This document shows, in pieces, positions 24,942-36,167 of a stretch of 64,000 nt of DNA. Position numbers and translations under genes: made by a program. This stretch comes from CALAED01 sp036555725 (lineage in GTDB: Bacteria; Actinomycetota; Actinomycetes; Streptosporangiales; Streptosporangiaceae), in contig DATBKU010000130.1 of the NCBI GenBank assembly GCA_036555725.1, forward strand, positions 124,001-188,000, read 5' to 3'. Every line of letters starts with the position of its first letter. Position 1 is the stretch's first letter. The notes below the pieces were generated by a model. It ran no database searches. It was not told the origin of the DNA and worked only from the letters and a program-made list of their open reading frames with translations.

Positions 24942-26252
24942 GTGACCGAGCGGCGTACCGCGGAAGACGAGGTCGTCGAGCTCTGCCGGGACCTGATCCG
25001 GATCGATACCAGCAATCCGGGTGATCATTCCGGGCCGGGTGAGCGCACGGCTGCGGAGTACGTCGCCGAGAAGCTGGCCGAGGTCGGGCTGGAGCCGCAG
25101 ATCTTCGAATCTCACGCTAAGCGGGCCAGCGTCGTGGCGCGCATCGAGGGGGCGGACCCGTCCCGGGACGCGCTGCTGGTACACGGGCATCTCGATGTCG
25201 TCCCGGCGCGGGCGGCCGACTGGGAGCTGGATCCGTTCAGCGGCGAGATCCAGGGTGACTGCCTGTGGGGGCGCGGCGCCGTGGACATGAAGGACATGGA
25301 CGCGATGATCCTCGCGGTCGTCCGGCAGCGGCTCCGGGAGGGGCGCCGGCCCCCGCGCGACGTGGTGCTGGCGTTCCCTGCCGACGAGGAGGCGGGTGGC
25401 AGGTGGGGCGCGGGGTGGCTGGTCAACGAGCATCCCGAGCTGTTCGAGGGGTGTACGGAGGCGGTCGGCGAGGTCGGCGGGTTCAGCCTGACGGCGCCCG
25501 GCGACAAGCGGCTCTACCTGATCGAGACCGCCGAGAAGGGCATCGCCTGGATGCGGCTCACCGCCAAGGGCACCGCGGGGCACGGCTCGATGGTCCACCC
25601 GGACAACGCGGTCACGCGGCTGGCCGCCGCGGTGGCGCGGCTGGGCGAGCACGAGTTCCCGCTCCGGTTGACCAAGTCCGTACGGGCGTTCCTGGAGCGG
25701 GCGTCCGAGGCGTACGGAGTCCCGTTCGACCCGGACGATCCGGATCGGTCACTCAGCGCGCTCGGCCCGCTGACGCGAATGATCGGGGCAACTCTCCGGA
25801 ATACCCTGAATCCGTCCGTTTTGGACGCGGGCTATAAGGCCAATGTCGTGCCACAAGAAGCGGTCGCACAGGTCGACGGACGATTTTTGCCCGGGTACGA
25901 AACGGAATTCTTCGCGACCGTGGATGAACTGCTCGGACCGGACGTCACCCGCGATTTCGTCTTTAACGACGTAGCGCTCGAAACGGACTTCGACGGAGCC
26001 TTGGTCGAGGCCATGGCCACCGCGCTGACCTCGGAAGACCCCGGCGCGATCCCGGTTCCGTACTGCCTGTCCGGCGGTACGGACGCGAAGTCGTTCTCCC
26101 GGCTCGGCATCAGGTGCTTCGGTTTCGCGCCGCTGCTCTTGCCGCCAGAATTGGACTTTTCCGGAATGTTCCATGGCATCAACGAACGGGTTCCGCTCGA
26201 CGGTTTGCGCTTTGGCGCCCGCGTCCTCGACCGTTTCCTCGATCACGCGTAG
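24942..26252 (+). CDS. M20 family metallopeptidase (ArgE/DapE-like)
   Basis: This 436-residue enzyme has the M20 signatures. The HGHLDVVPA motif near residue 80 carries the first zinc His and the Asp next to it. WGRGAVDMKDMDA near 110 gives the bridging Asp, and PADEEAGG near 146 has the catalytic Glu pair. A dimerisation lid sits in the middle, and a late His in the FSGMFHGINERV segment completes the zinc ligands. It probably hydrolyses an N-acyl amino acid or dipeptide. The GTG is preceded by AGGAGG. Confidence 0.87.
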   Translation: MTERRTAEDEVVELCRDLIRIDTSNPGDHSGPGERTAAEYVAEKLAEVGLEPQIFESHAKRASVVARIEGADPSRDALLVHGHLDVVPARAADWELDPFSGEIQGDCLWGRGAVDMKDMDAMILAVVRQRLREGRRPPRDVVLAFPADEEAGGRWGAGWLVNEHPELFEGCTEAVGEVGGFSLTAPGDKRLYLIETAEKGIAWMRLTAKGTAGHGSMVHPDNAVTRLAAAVARLGEHEFPLRLTKSVRAFLERASEAYGVPFDPDDPDRSLSALGPLTRMIGATLRNTLNPSVLDAGYKANVVPQEAVAQVDGRFLPGYETEFFATVDELLGPDVTRDFVFNDVALETDFDGALVEAMATALTSEDPGAIPVPYCLSGGTDAKSFSRLGIRCFGFAPLLLPPELDFSGMFHGINERVPLDGLRFGARVLDRFLDHA

Positions 26253-26311
26253 AAGTTTCTCCCTGAATTGACGTTGCGGGTGCGCAGCGTGGTGCTACGG
26301 TAACTGTCCGT

Positions 26312-26334
26312 ACGGGAGGTCTTTACGTTCCCGT
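26312..26334. promoter_or_regulatory. ACGGGA-N11-TCCCGT inverted repeat upstream of a secreted-protein gene
   Basis: ACGGGA (26312-26317) pairs with TCCCGT (26329-26334), 27 nt before the GTG of the next gene. It may be a leader hairpin or operator. Function is unknown. Confidence 0.3.
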
Positions 26335-26360
26335 GAGGAAGTAACCGCCTTGGAGGATCC

Positions 26361-27176
26361 GTGGCACATGGGCAGGAGCGAGCACGCACAGTGCTCGCAT
26401 CGCTGCGCTCCATGATGTCGCGGGTGCTGTGTCGTCCGGCGGTCCGCCGTCTGCTGATCGTCGCCGGGATCGTCCTCGCCGGCTGGCTGGTCGGCAGCGC
26501 CGGACAGGCGCATGCCGACACCGCGCCAGGTCCGCAAACCGGCCTCACCCACGCCGTGCTCGACACGACGCCGGTCGAGGCTGTACCGGTCCGGGCCGTA
26601 CTGGACCGGGTCACACCGGATCGGGCCCTTCCGGACGGCGTCCAGCCGAGTGCCGTCAAGTCGCACGAACGACCGTACGAAACGGAAGCGGCGTCCGTGT
26701 CCAAGCCGCGCGGCATCGTCCGCGGCGTCCTGACCTCCGTACGGAGGTACGCGACCCACTGCCTGCCAGGCCGGGTCGTGATCGGGATCTTGCCGACGAC
26801 GGGCGGCGGTTCAGGCATGGACGTGTCGCAGGCGCCTCGGCATCGGGCCGACGCGGTCGCCGGCCCGGGTGAGCGCACGACATCCGGCGATGCCATGTTC
26901 GCCGGCCGATCGGCGGCCAAGGATGCCCGTGGCGGGCACACCCAGTTCCGTACCGGCGCGGCGGACCCGGCATCGCCATTCGGGTCTCCGTTCCGTACGG
27001 CCTTCGAGACCGGAGCCCTGCCGACGGCGGGCTCCGCGCCGACCGGTGGCGCGGTCGGACACCCGGCCCGGCTCGGGGCCGTGGCGCGGCCGTCCACCTT
27101 GCTCGCGTCCCTTGTGGGCGCGATTCCCCCCGCCGTCCACACGGCGACGGACGAACCGGCACTGTCCCCGGACTAG
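26361..27176 (+). CDS. secreted protein of unknown function
   Basis: This 271-residue protein has a long basic N-region, a hydrophobic segment (about residues 31-47, LLIVAGIVLAGWLVGSA) and a likely signal peptidase site at AHA-DT (about residue 51). The rest is low in secondary-structure signal, Ala/Pro/Arg/Thr-rich, and matches no family I know. The GTG at 26361 is supported by TTGGAGG. It directly precedes the chaplin-like gene with the same polarity, so both may belong to the cell-surface/aerial-growth programme (inference). Confidence 0.6.
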   Translation: MAHGQERARTVLASLRSMMSRVLCRPAVRRLLIVAGIVLAGWLVGSAGQAHADTAPGPQTGLTHAVLDTTPVEAVPVRAVLDRVTPDRALPDGVQPSAVKSHERPYETEAASVSKPRGIVRGVLTSVRRYATHCLPGRVVIGILPTTGGGSGMDVSQAPRHRADAVAGPGERTTSGDAMFAGRSAAKDARGGHTQFRTGAADPASPFGSPFRTAFETGALPTAGSAPTGGAVGHPARLGAVARPSTLLASLVGAIPPAVHTATDEPALSPD

Positions 27177-27272
27177 CACATATCCCCAGCCCCATGGCCA
27201 CCTGCCATGGAGCAGGCCGTGGCGTGCCGTCGTCGTTGGTGGCGCGGGATTCGATCCATCGATCATCCCCGA

Positions 27273-27331
27273 TTCACCCGATCAAGGTGCCCCCACCAAG
27301 GTCAAACCCCATCCAGGTTCACCCGATCAAG
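27273..27331 (+). promoter_or_regulatory. perfect 14-bp direct repeat upstream of the chaplin-like gene
   Basis: TTCACCCGATCAAG occurs exactly at 27273-27286 and 27318-27331, 45 bp apart, within 100 nt of the chaplin-like start. It is a candidate binding site for a developmental regulator. The 27177-27370 interval holds nothing else that I can identify. Confidence 0.45.
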
Positions 27332-27370
27332 AAACCACCCTGTCAAGAACCAAGAATGAGGAGTACCTCA

Positions 27371-29233
27371 ATGCGAACGCGGGCAATAGGCACGGCTCGT
27401 GCCGCCCTGCTCACCGCGGGCTTTGTCGCCCTCGGCGTGAGCGCCATCTCCCCGGCCAGCGCCTTCGCCGACACCAACGGCGATAACAGCGTGCTCGGCG
27501 GCAACCAGGTCAGCGCGCCGATCAGCGCCCCGATCAACGCCTGCGGCAACTCGCTCGCGCTGTTCGGCACCTCGGACGCTTCCTGCAAGGGCGGCGCCGA
27601 GGTCAAGAACGGCTCCGGCGGCGGCAACACGACGTCCGGCAAGAACAGCGTCGGCGGCGGTAACCAGATCAGCGCGCCCATCAGCGCGCCGATCGACGCG
27701 TGCGGCAACGCCGTCGCGGTCTTCGGCTCCAGCCAGGCCGGGTGCAAGGGCGGCGCGACCGTCAAGAACGGCTCGGGGGGCGGCGGTGACCGGACCTCGG
27801 GCGAGGGCAGCGTGGGCGGCGGCAACCAGCTCTTCGCCCCGGTCAGCGCTCCGGTGGACGTCTGCGGCAACGCGGCGGCCGTCTTCGGCGACGCGGTAGC
27901 GGCCTGCAAGGGCGGCGCGACCGTGAAGAACGGCGGCAACGGGTACGGCGGCGGCCAGCAGACCTCGGGCAAGCACTCGGTGCTCGGCGGCAACCAGGCC
28001 ACCGCGCCGGTCAGCGCTCCCGTGGACATCTGCGGCAACGCTGGCGGCAATGCGCTGGCGTCCTGCGAGGGCGGGGCCACCGTCGCCAACGGCGGGTCGG
28101 GCGGCAACACGACCTCCGGCCGGCACTCCGTGCTCGGCGGCAACCAGGCCGACGCTCCCGTGAGCGCTCCGGCCGAGGTCTGCGGCAACGCCGCGGCCGT
28201 GGCCGGCGACGCCGCCGCGTTCTGCGAAGGCGGCGCCAAGACCGGCGCCAACGGCGGCAACACGACGTCCGGCAACAGCAGTGTGGGCGGCGGCAACCAG
28301 ATCACCGCTCCGGTCAAGGCGCCGGTGGACGTCTGCGGCAACGCGGCAGCGGTCCTCGGTGACGCGGCCGCCGGCTGCCAGGGCGGCGAGGGCGGCGGCT
28401 ACTACGGCTCCCACATGTCCAAGGCCGTCGGCGCCCCGGTGGCCATGGGCCTGCCGACCGTGCCCGGCATCACCAAGGCGCTGCCGATGAACCCGGCCGG
28501 GGCGCTCCCGGCCCTGCCCGAGGCCCCTGTGCAGGCTCCGCAACTGCCGGTCGGGGCTCCGCAGCTCCCCGTGCAGGCGCCGGTCGCGAAGCAGGAGCAG
28601 CGGGCCGCCGCGGCTCCCGCCGACACCCTGCCCGTGCCCGTCGACGCGCCGGACCTCCCGGTCCAGCTGCCGGCCGGCGACCTGCCCATCCAGCCGCCCG
28701 CCGGGCTCCCGGCCGGGCTGCCGCAGCTCCCGGCGGGCGTGCCCGTGCAGGCCCCCGCGGCGCTGCCGCAGCTGCCTGTCGACCCGCAGCACCTCGTCGG
28801 GCAACTGCCGGTGCAGCCCCCGGTGGCGATGCCCGTCCACGCGGCCGCGGTGCCCGGCGTTCCGGCACCGGCCGTCCCGGCCCTGCCCGGGTCCGCCGGC
28901 GACCTCGTCGACGCCCTGGCCGGGGCGCTGCCCGCGGCCCCGGCGGCGCCCGCGCTGCCCGCGCTGCCGACCGTTCCCGGTCCGGTCACGGCGCAGCAGG
29001 CCGCTCCCGTTCCGGCTCCGGCCCCGCTGGCCCTGCCGGACCTGCCCGAGCTGCCCGTCATCAGCGACATCGACCTGCCGATGGCGCCGCAGGAGATCGC
29101 CCCCGCTGCGGCCAACGAGGCGATGTCCAGCGGGATGCAGCACTCGCTGTACGTCCTGGCCGTCGGGGCGCTGCTGGCCGCTTCGTCCGCGGTCCTCGGG
29201 ATCGCCCGGCGCATCCGGTTCGGCCGTCGCTGA
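27371..29233 (+). CDS. chaplin-like secreted surface protein with six repeats and a C-terminal membrane anchor
   Basis: This is a 620-residue protein. A signal peptide (ARAALLTAGFVALGVSAI, cleavage near AFA-DT) is followed by six repeats of 45-55 residues. Each has a GGNQ..APVSAPVDVCGNA core and a second Cys, the chaplin (DUF320) pattern of hydrophobic residues around a CGN motif and a two-Cys pair. A Pro/Leu-rich stalk follows (about 335-580, PALPxLP-type), then one membrane helix (LYVLAVGALLAASSAVLGIA) and a basic RRIRFGRR tail. There is no LPXTG sorting signal. The ATG at 27371 is chosen because GAGGAG lies 7 nt upstream. It probably coats the hyphal or spore surface. Confidence 0.75.
   Translation: MRTRAIGTARAALLTAGFVALGVSAISPASAFADTNGDNSVLGGNQVSAPISAPINACGNSLALFGTSDASCKGGAEVKNGSGGGNTTSGKNSVGGGNQISAPISAPIDACGNAVAVFGSSQAGCKGGATVKNGSGGGGDRTSGEGSVGGGNQLFAPVSAPVDVCGNAAAVFGDAVAACKGGATVKNGGNGYGGGQQTSGKHSVLGGNQATAPVSAPVDICGNAGGNALASCEGGATVANGGSGGNTTSGRHSVLGGNQADAPVSAPAEVCGNAAAVAGDAAAFCEGGAKTGANGGNTTSGNSSVGGGNQITAPVKAPVDVCGNAAAVLGDAAAGCQGGEGGGYYGSHMSKAVGAPVAMGLPTVPGITKALPMNPAGALPALPEAPVQAPQLPVGAPQLPVQAPVAKQEQRAAAAPADTLPVPVDAPDLPVQLPAGDLPIQPPAGLPAGLPQLPAGVPVQAPAALPQLPVDPQHLVGQLPVQPPVAMPVHAAAVPGVPAPAVPALPGSAGDLVDALAGALPAAPAAPALPALPTVPGPVTAQQAAPVPAPAPLALPDLPELPVISDIDLPMAPQEIAPAAANEAMSSGMQHSLYVLAVGALLAASSAVLGIARRIRFGRR
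27481..28400 (+). repeat. six imperfect chaplin-domain repeats (about 150-165 bp each)
   Basis: Units are recognised by their GGCGGCAACCAG-type cores near 27500, 27660, 27820, 27990, 28140 and 28290. Spacer segments rich in Gly/Asn/Thr/Ser (GGNTTSG) separate them. All lengths keep the reading frame. Unit 4 is shortened before its second Cys. Confidence 0.8.
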
Positions 29234-29299
29234 GCCGGTCGCCATGGTCGTGAGGCACCGCGACGCCTGACCGCCGCACGACCACGAACGCTTCCCCCT

Positions 29300-29335
29300 G
29301 TACGAGCCGTACGCCGCATCTCGTACGGCTCGTAC
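29300..29335 (+). terminator. strong hairpin after the chaplin-like gene
   Basis: GTACGAGCCGTACG (29300-29313) and CGTACGGCTCGTAC (29322-29335) form a perfect 14-bp stem with an 8-nt loop, 66 nt past the stop. There is no T-run, as is common in actinomycetes. Confidence 0.75.
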
Positions 29336-29484
29336 GGGAGGGAGGCGCAAGAGCCTTGCCCGCGTTGGGTGCGGGGCGGCCCTGGGCCGCCGCGGCACCT
29401 TCCAGGTGGGCAAACAGATGCTTTGCCCGTCTCGGGGGCGCGGCCCGGGGCGGGCAAAGCCATGTACGGGTTTCGGAGATGGCG

Positions 29485-29505
29485 CGAGTCACTTATGATG
29501 ACTCG
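29485..29505. promoter_or_regulatory. CGAGTCA-N7-TGACTCG inverted repeat
   Basis: CGAGTCA (29485-29491) mirrors TGACTCG (29499-29505). It lies in the 339-nt stretch 29234-29572 between converging genes. That stretch otherwise contains two terminator hairpins and no credible gene. Role unknown. Confidence 0.3.
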
Positions 29506-29542
29506 GCGTCGTGGAACAGGCACGTAATGCCATCGGCGGGAG

Positions 29543-29567
29543 ATGCCCACTCAGATCCCGTGGGCAT
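29543..29567 (-). terminator. terminator hairpin after the DUF5703 gene
   Basis: ATGCCCAC (29543-29550) and GTGGGCAT (29560-29567) pair with a 9-nt loop, 5 nt past the stop of the minus-strand DUF5703 gene. Confidence 0.65.
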
Positions 29568-29572
29568 AATGC

Positions 29573-29758
29573 TCAGAAGGTACGGGTCTGCCGGATTATT
29601 CTTCGGCGGAGTCTGATATGACGACGCCCGTCGGGGTACAGGCGCAACCTGTCGAGCTCCCAGCCACCGAGTTCGGCGTGCTCGGTCAGCAGTTGCCGTG
29701 CGGCATCTCGCGAGGTTCCTCGGGGCAATCGGAGGACGAGGTAGGTGTACTCGACCAT
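29573..29758 (-). CDS. DUF5703 family small protein
   Basis: This 61-residue basic protein reads YLVLRLPRGTSRDAARQLL, then GGWELDRLRLYPDGRRHI and RRRIIRQTR, the pattern of the actinobacterial DUF5703 family. No function is known. The start is either ATG 29758 or ATG 29767 (three residues longer); neither has a strong ribosome-binding site. It is divergent from topA, with about 220 nt between them. Confidence 0.7.
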   Translation of the reverse strand: MVEYTYLVLRLPRGTSRDAARQLLTEHAELGGWELDRLRLYPDGRRHIRLRRRIIRQTRTF

Positions 29759-29979
29759 TACGTGCATTATGACGGGCGTGCCATCCTCTCCTCCGGAACA
29801 AGCCCACCAGATAGAGCCACCGGAACGAGACGACAGTCCTTCGGCGTTGAGAGGGGTCGGGAGTAAAGCGTAGGGTCTCGCGCCGCAGGCCGACAAAGCA
29901 AGGCGTAAGAAGAAGCAGTCAAGACGTAGCGATACCAGATAAAGATAAGTCGTACCAGGACAGTGAGGTTGGAGCGAAC

Positions 29980-32649
<2,670 letters not shown>

Positions 32650-32685
32650 GCCGCCTACCCCAGGCGACGCCGATACGCTGACACA

Positions 32686-34734
32686 ATGACCAGAACGGGC
32701 ACCGCCGCCGACTCCCGCGGCGTGTTGTCGATCAAGCCGTTTCGCCGGCTGTGGATCGCGTTGTCGCTGTCCAGTCTGGGGGACTGGCTGAGCATCCTCG
32801 CCCTGACCGCATTGGCCAGGACGATCGCCGACGAATCGAGTTACCAGGCCGAGAGCTACGCGATCGGCGGCGTGCTCGTCGTCAAGCTGCTGCCCGCCGT
32901 GCTGCTCGGCCCGGTGGCGGGGGCGGTCGCCGACCGGTTCGACCGGCGGCGCACGATGGTCATCGCCGACATTCTCCGGTTCGGCCTGTTCCTGTCGATC
33001 CCGCTCGTCGGCCGGCTGGACTGGCTGCTCGTCGCGACGTTCCTGGTCGAGTGCATCACGCTGTTCTGGATCCCGGCCAAGGAGGCCACGGTCCCGAACC
33101 TCGTGCCCAAGGACCGGCTGGAGCAGGCCAACCAGCTGAGTCTGCTCACGACGTACGGCTCCGCACCGGTCGCCGCCGGCTTGTTCTCGGCGATCTCGCT
33201 GGTCGCCGGGGCCGTCATCACCGGGGCGCAGGAGCAGGCCAACGTCGCGCTCTACTTCAACGCGGTGACCTTCCTGATCTCCGCGATCACGATCTTCACG
33301 CTGCGGGAGATTCCGCGCCGCCGCGACCAGCACATCTCGGTGCCGTCCGTACCGAAGCAGATCATCGAGGGCTGGCGGTTCGTCGGCTCGACCCCGATGG
33401 TGCGCGGCCTGGTCATCGGCATCATCGGCGCGTTCGCCGCCGGAGGCGCGGTCATCGGCGTGGCCCGGGTGTACGTCGGGGCGCTGCAGGGTGGCGACGC
33501 GGCGTACGGCGTGGTGTTCGGGTCGGTCTTCCTCGGCATGGCCTTCGGCATGTTCCTCGGGCCGCGGATGCTGCGCGACTTCAGCCGACGGCGGCTGTTC
33601 GGCCTGTCGATCATCGGTTCCGGCATCGCGCTGGTGCTGATCTCCCTCATCCACAACTTGGTGATCGTCGTTCTCCTCACGGCCGTGATGGGCGGCGGCG
33701 CGGGCATCGCCTGGGTCACCGGCTACACCCTCGTCGGGCTCGAGGTCGACGACGAGCTGCGCGGCCGTACGTTCGCGTTCCTGCAGTCACTGGTACGGGT
33801 CGTCCTGCTGCTCGTGCTGGTCGCGGCGCCGCTGCTGTCCGGTGTGATCGGCGCGCACAAGGTCGATCTGCCCAACGAGAACGTCTACCGCTTCGACGGC
33901 ACGAACGTCGTGCTGGTGGTCGCGGCGGTGATCGCGGTCCTCGTCGGCGTGGTCGCCTACCGGCAGATGGACGACCGGCGCGGCATCCCGCTGGGCCGTG
34001 ACCTGTACGGCGCGCTGAGCGGGGTGCCCTACGTCGCGTCCGAGCCGGTGGGGGTGACCGGCCGCGGCGTGCTGATCGCCGTCGAGGGCGGCGAGGGCGC
34101 GGGCAAGACGACGCAGGCGCGGCTGCTCGCGATCTGGCTGCGCGATCAGGGATACGACGTGGTCACGACGAACGAGCCCGGCGCCACCAAGGTCGGCATG
34201 CGGCTGCGCGCGATCCTGCTCGACAAGGAGAGCACTGGGCTGTCGTCGCGGGCTGAGACGTTGTTGTACGCGGCGGACCGCGCCGAGCACGTGGCCGCCG
34301 TCATCCAGCCGGCCCTGCGGCGTGGCGCCATTGTCATCACCGACCGCTTCGTCGACTCGTCGCTGGCCTACCAGGGTTTCGGCCGTACGCTGCCGGCGGA
34401 GGACATCGCCAAGGTCAACACGTGGGCCACCGGGGGCCTGGTGCCCGACCTGACGATCATCCTCGACCTACCGGCCAACGTCGGCCTGGGCCGGTTCGCC
34501 TCGCCGGCCGACCGCATCGAGTCCGAGCCCAGGGAGTTCCACGAGCGGGTGCGCCGCGGGTTCCGCGCGCTGGCCGAGGCCGAGCCGCACCGTTATCTGG
34601 TGGTCGACGGCAGTCAGCCGCCGGAGATCATCACACGGCGGCTGCAGGACCGCATCCGCGAGATCCTGCCCGACCCCATCCCGGCCGCCTCCGAGGACAT
34701 CACCAGCACCTTTCCCGCCATCACCGACGCCTGA
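32686..34734 (+). CDS. tmk: MFS transporter domain fused to thymidylate kinase
   Basis: This 682-residue fusion has residues 1 to about 430 forming a major-facilitator membrane domain (typical VADRFDRRRTM loop between helices 2 and 3). From about residue 455 the dTMP kinase domain follows, with P-loop EGGEGAGKTTQA (about 467), the DRF/DRFVDSSLAYQGFGR motif that positions dTMP, and a lid region. It phosphorylates dTMP to dTDP. The same fusion is known from other actinomycetes; the transporter's substrate is unknown. It lies between topA and holB, the conserved tmk-holB order. Confidence 0.92.
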   Translation: MTRTGTAADSRGVLSIKPFRRLWIALSLSSLGDWLSILALTALARTIADESSYQAESYAIGGVLVVKLLPAVLLGPVAGAVADRFDRRRTMVIADILRFGLFLSIPLVGRLDWLLVATFLVECITLFWIPAKEATVPNLVPKDRLEQANQLSLLTTYGSAPVAAGLFSAISLVAGAVITGAQEQANVALYFNAVTFLISAITIFTLREIPRRRDQHISVPSVPKQIIEGWRFVGSTPMVRGLVIGIIGAFAAGGAVIGVARVYVGALQGGDAAYGVVFGSVFLGMAFGMFLGPRMLRDFSRRRLFGLSIIGSGIALVLISLIHNLVIVVLLTAVMGGGAGIAWVTGYTLVGLEVDDELRGRTFAFLQSLVRVVLLLVLVAAPLLSGVIGAHKVDLPNENVYRFDGTNVVLVVAAVIAVLVGVVAYRQMDDRRGIPLGRDLYGALSGVPYVASEPVGVTGRGVLIAVEGGEGAGKTTQARLLAIWLRDQGYDVVTTNEPGATKVGMRLRAILLDKESTGLSSRAETLLYAADRAEHVAAVIQPALRRGAIVITDRFVDSSLAYQGFGRTLPAEDIAKVNTWATGGLVPDLTIILDLPANVGLGRFASPADRIESEPREFHERVRRGFRALAEAEPHRYLVVDGSQPPEIITRRLQDRIREILPDPIPAASEDITSTFPAITDA

Positions 34735-34781
34735 CGCGAGACTCCCGCAAGAGGTCTCCGCAGTCGCCTAGCATTTGGGGC

Positions 34782-35972
34782 GTGACGGTGTTCGACGATC
34801 TTGTGGGGCAGGAGACGGTCGTCGCACAGTTGCGTACCGCTGCCCAGGACGCGCGGGCCGCCCTCGCCGGCGAGGGCGGCGGCATGACACACGCGTGGCT
34901 GTTCACCGGGCCACCGGGGTCGGGTCGTTCGGTGGCCGCCCGGGCCTTCGCCGCGGCCCTGCAGTGCCGCGAGCCGACGCCCGGCTGTGGGCACTGCGCC
35001 GACTGCCACACCGCGCTGCAGGGCACGCACGCCGACATCGAGATCGTCCGGCCGTCCGGGCTGTCGTACAGCGTCCGCGAGACCCGGGAGCTGGTGCTGC
35101 GCTCCGCCATGTCGCCGAGCGGCGGGCGCTGGCAGGCCGTGTTGTTCGAAGACGCCGACCGAGCGACGGAGCAGGCGGCCAACGCGCTGCTCAAGGCCAT
35201 CGAGGAGCCGGCGGGCCGGACGGTGTGGCTGCTGTGCGCACCGTCGCCCGACGATCTTCTCGTGACGATCAGGTCCCGGTGCCGCCTGGTGACGTTGCGT
35301 ACGCCGCCCAGCGACGCTGTCGCCGACGTACTGGTGCGCCGCGACGGCATCGATTCCGACGTGGCCGCCGACGCGGCGCGCGCGGCGCAGGGGCACATCG
35401 GCCGGGCCCGGCGGCTCGCCACCGACGAGGAGGCCAGGCGGCGGCGCGCCGACGTGCTCGGCGTGCCGGGCCGGATCGGCGGCCTCAGCCAGAGCATCGA
35501 CGCCGCGGCGTCGATCGTGGCGGCGGCCGAGGCGGAGGCCAAGGCCACGACCGAGGAGCTCGACGAGGGCGAGACCGCCGAGCTGCGGCAGGCGCTGGGC
35601 GAGAACACCAGGGGCCGGATGCCGCGCGGTACGGCCGGGGCGCTCAAGGATCTGGAGGACCGGCAGAAGTCCCGGGCCACCCGGGTGAAGCGCGACGCCC
35701 TGGACCGGGCGCTGCTCGACCTCGCCTCGTACTACCGCGACGTGCTCGCCGTGCAGTTCGGCGCGAAGGTCGACCTGGTCAACTCCGACCGCGGGCCCGA
35801 GCTGCGGTCGCGGGCGGTCGCCGATACGCCGGAGGACACGCTGCGGCGGCTCGAGGCGATCATGCTGTGCCGGGAGCGGCTGGAGGCCAACGTGAATCCC
35901 CTGCTCGCCGTCGAGGCCATGGCGATCGGCCTGTGGTCCGCGCCGGTGGCCACGCCACGCCGCCCCCGCTGA
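34782..35972 (+). CDS. holB: DNA polymerase III delta' subunit
   Basis: This 396-residue clamp-loader subunit has a P-loop TGPPGSGRS near residue 44 and a zinc module with CREPTPGCGHCADCH near 66. The ALLKAIEEPAGRTVW block and SRC motif (TIRSRCRLV, near 165) also identify it. It helps load the beta clamp. The GTG at 34782 follows TTTGGGG and lies 47 nt after the MFS-tmk gene. In Bacillus and many actinomycetes the ricT/PSP1 gene follows directly; here it is 7 kb away. Confidence 0.93.
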   Translation: MTVFDDLVGQETVVAQLRTAAQDARAALAGEGGGMTHAWLFTGPPGSGRSVAARAFAAALQCREPTPGCGHCADCHTALQGTHADIEIVRPSGLSYSVRETRELVLRSAMSPSGGRWQAVLFEDADRATEQAANALLKAIEEPAGRTVWLLCAPSPDDLLVTIRSRCRLVTLRTPPSDAVADVLVRRDGIDSDVAADAARAAQGHIGRARRLATDEEARRRRADVLGVPGRIGGLSQSIDAAASIVAAAEAEAKATTEELDEGETAELRQALGENTRGRMPRGTAGALKDLEDRQKSRATRVKRDALDRALLDLASYYRDVLAVQFGAKVDLVNSDRGPELRSRAVADTPEDTLRRLEAIMLCRERLEANVNPLLAVEAMAIGLWSAPVATPRRPR

Positions 35973-36014
35973 CCGTCCGTAATTCTTCATAAGCCCTGAT
36001 GGCAGGGGCGCTGG

Positions 36015-36063
36015 CCGCTAGCGGTCAATTGGCTGTTCTGGTGGCGCTTTTAACAAGAACAGC
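36015..36063. promoter_or_regulatory. palindrome and long inverted repeat between holB and the subtilase gene
   Basis: CCGCTAGCGG (36015-36024) is a perfect palindrome. GCTGTTCT (36032-36039) mirrors AGAACAGC (36056-36063) over 16 nt containing a T-run. They may terminate holB transcription or act as operator for the subtilase gene. A further GCCCG/CGGGC hairpin with ATTTT follows at 36126-36146. Confidence 0.4.
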
Positions 36064-36167
36064 TCCAGTTCGTTACACATCGAGGCGTGACTACTGGCCG
36101 GTGAGTCAGTAGCGTCAAGCGCCGAGCCCGCAAATCCGGGCATTTTCCTCTCACCAGGAGGTGCGCA

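Noticed and set aside
27481..28400. Regularly spaced repeats resembling a CRISPR array
   Set aside because: The units are 150-165 bp, coding and in frame for the chaplin-like protein. They have no short identical repeats or unique spacers of CRISPR size.
28900..29233. Possible LPXTG sortase signal at the end of the chaplin-like protein
   Set aside because: No LPXTG or LAXTG motif precedes the final helix, only a helix and a basic tail. It is treated as a membrane anchor.
29479..29616. Short + strand frame of 45 codons between the chaplin-like gene and the DUF5703 gene
   Set aside because: It has no convincing ribosome-binding site, overlaps terminator hairpins and matches nothing.
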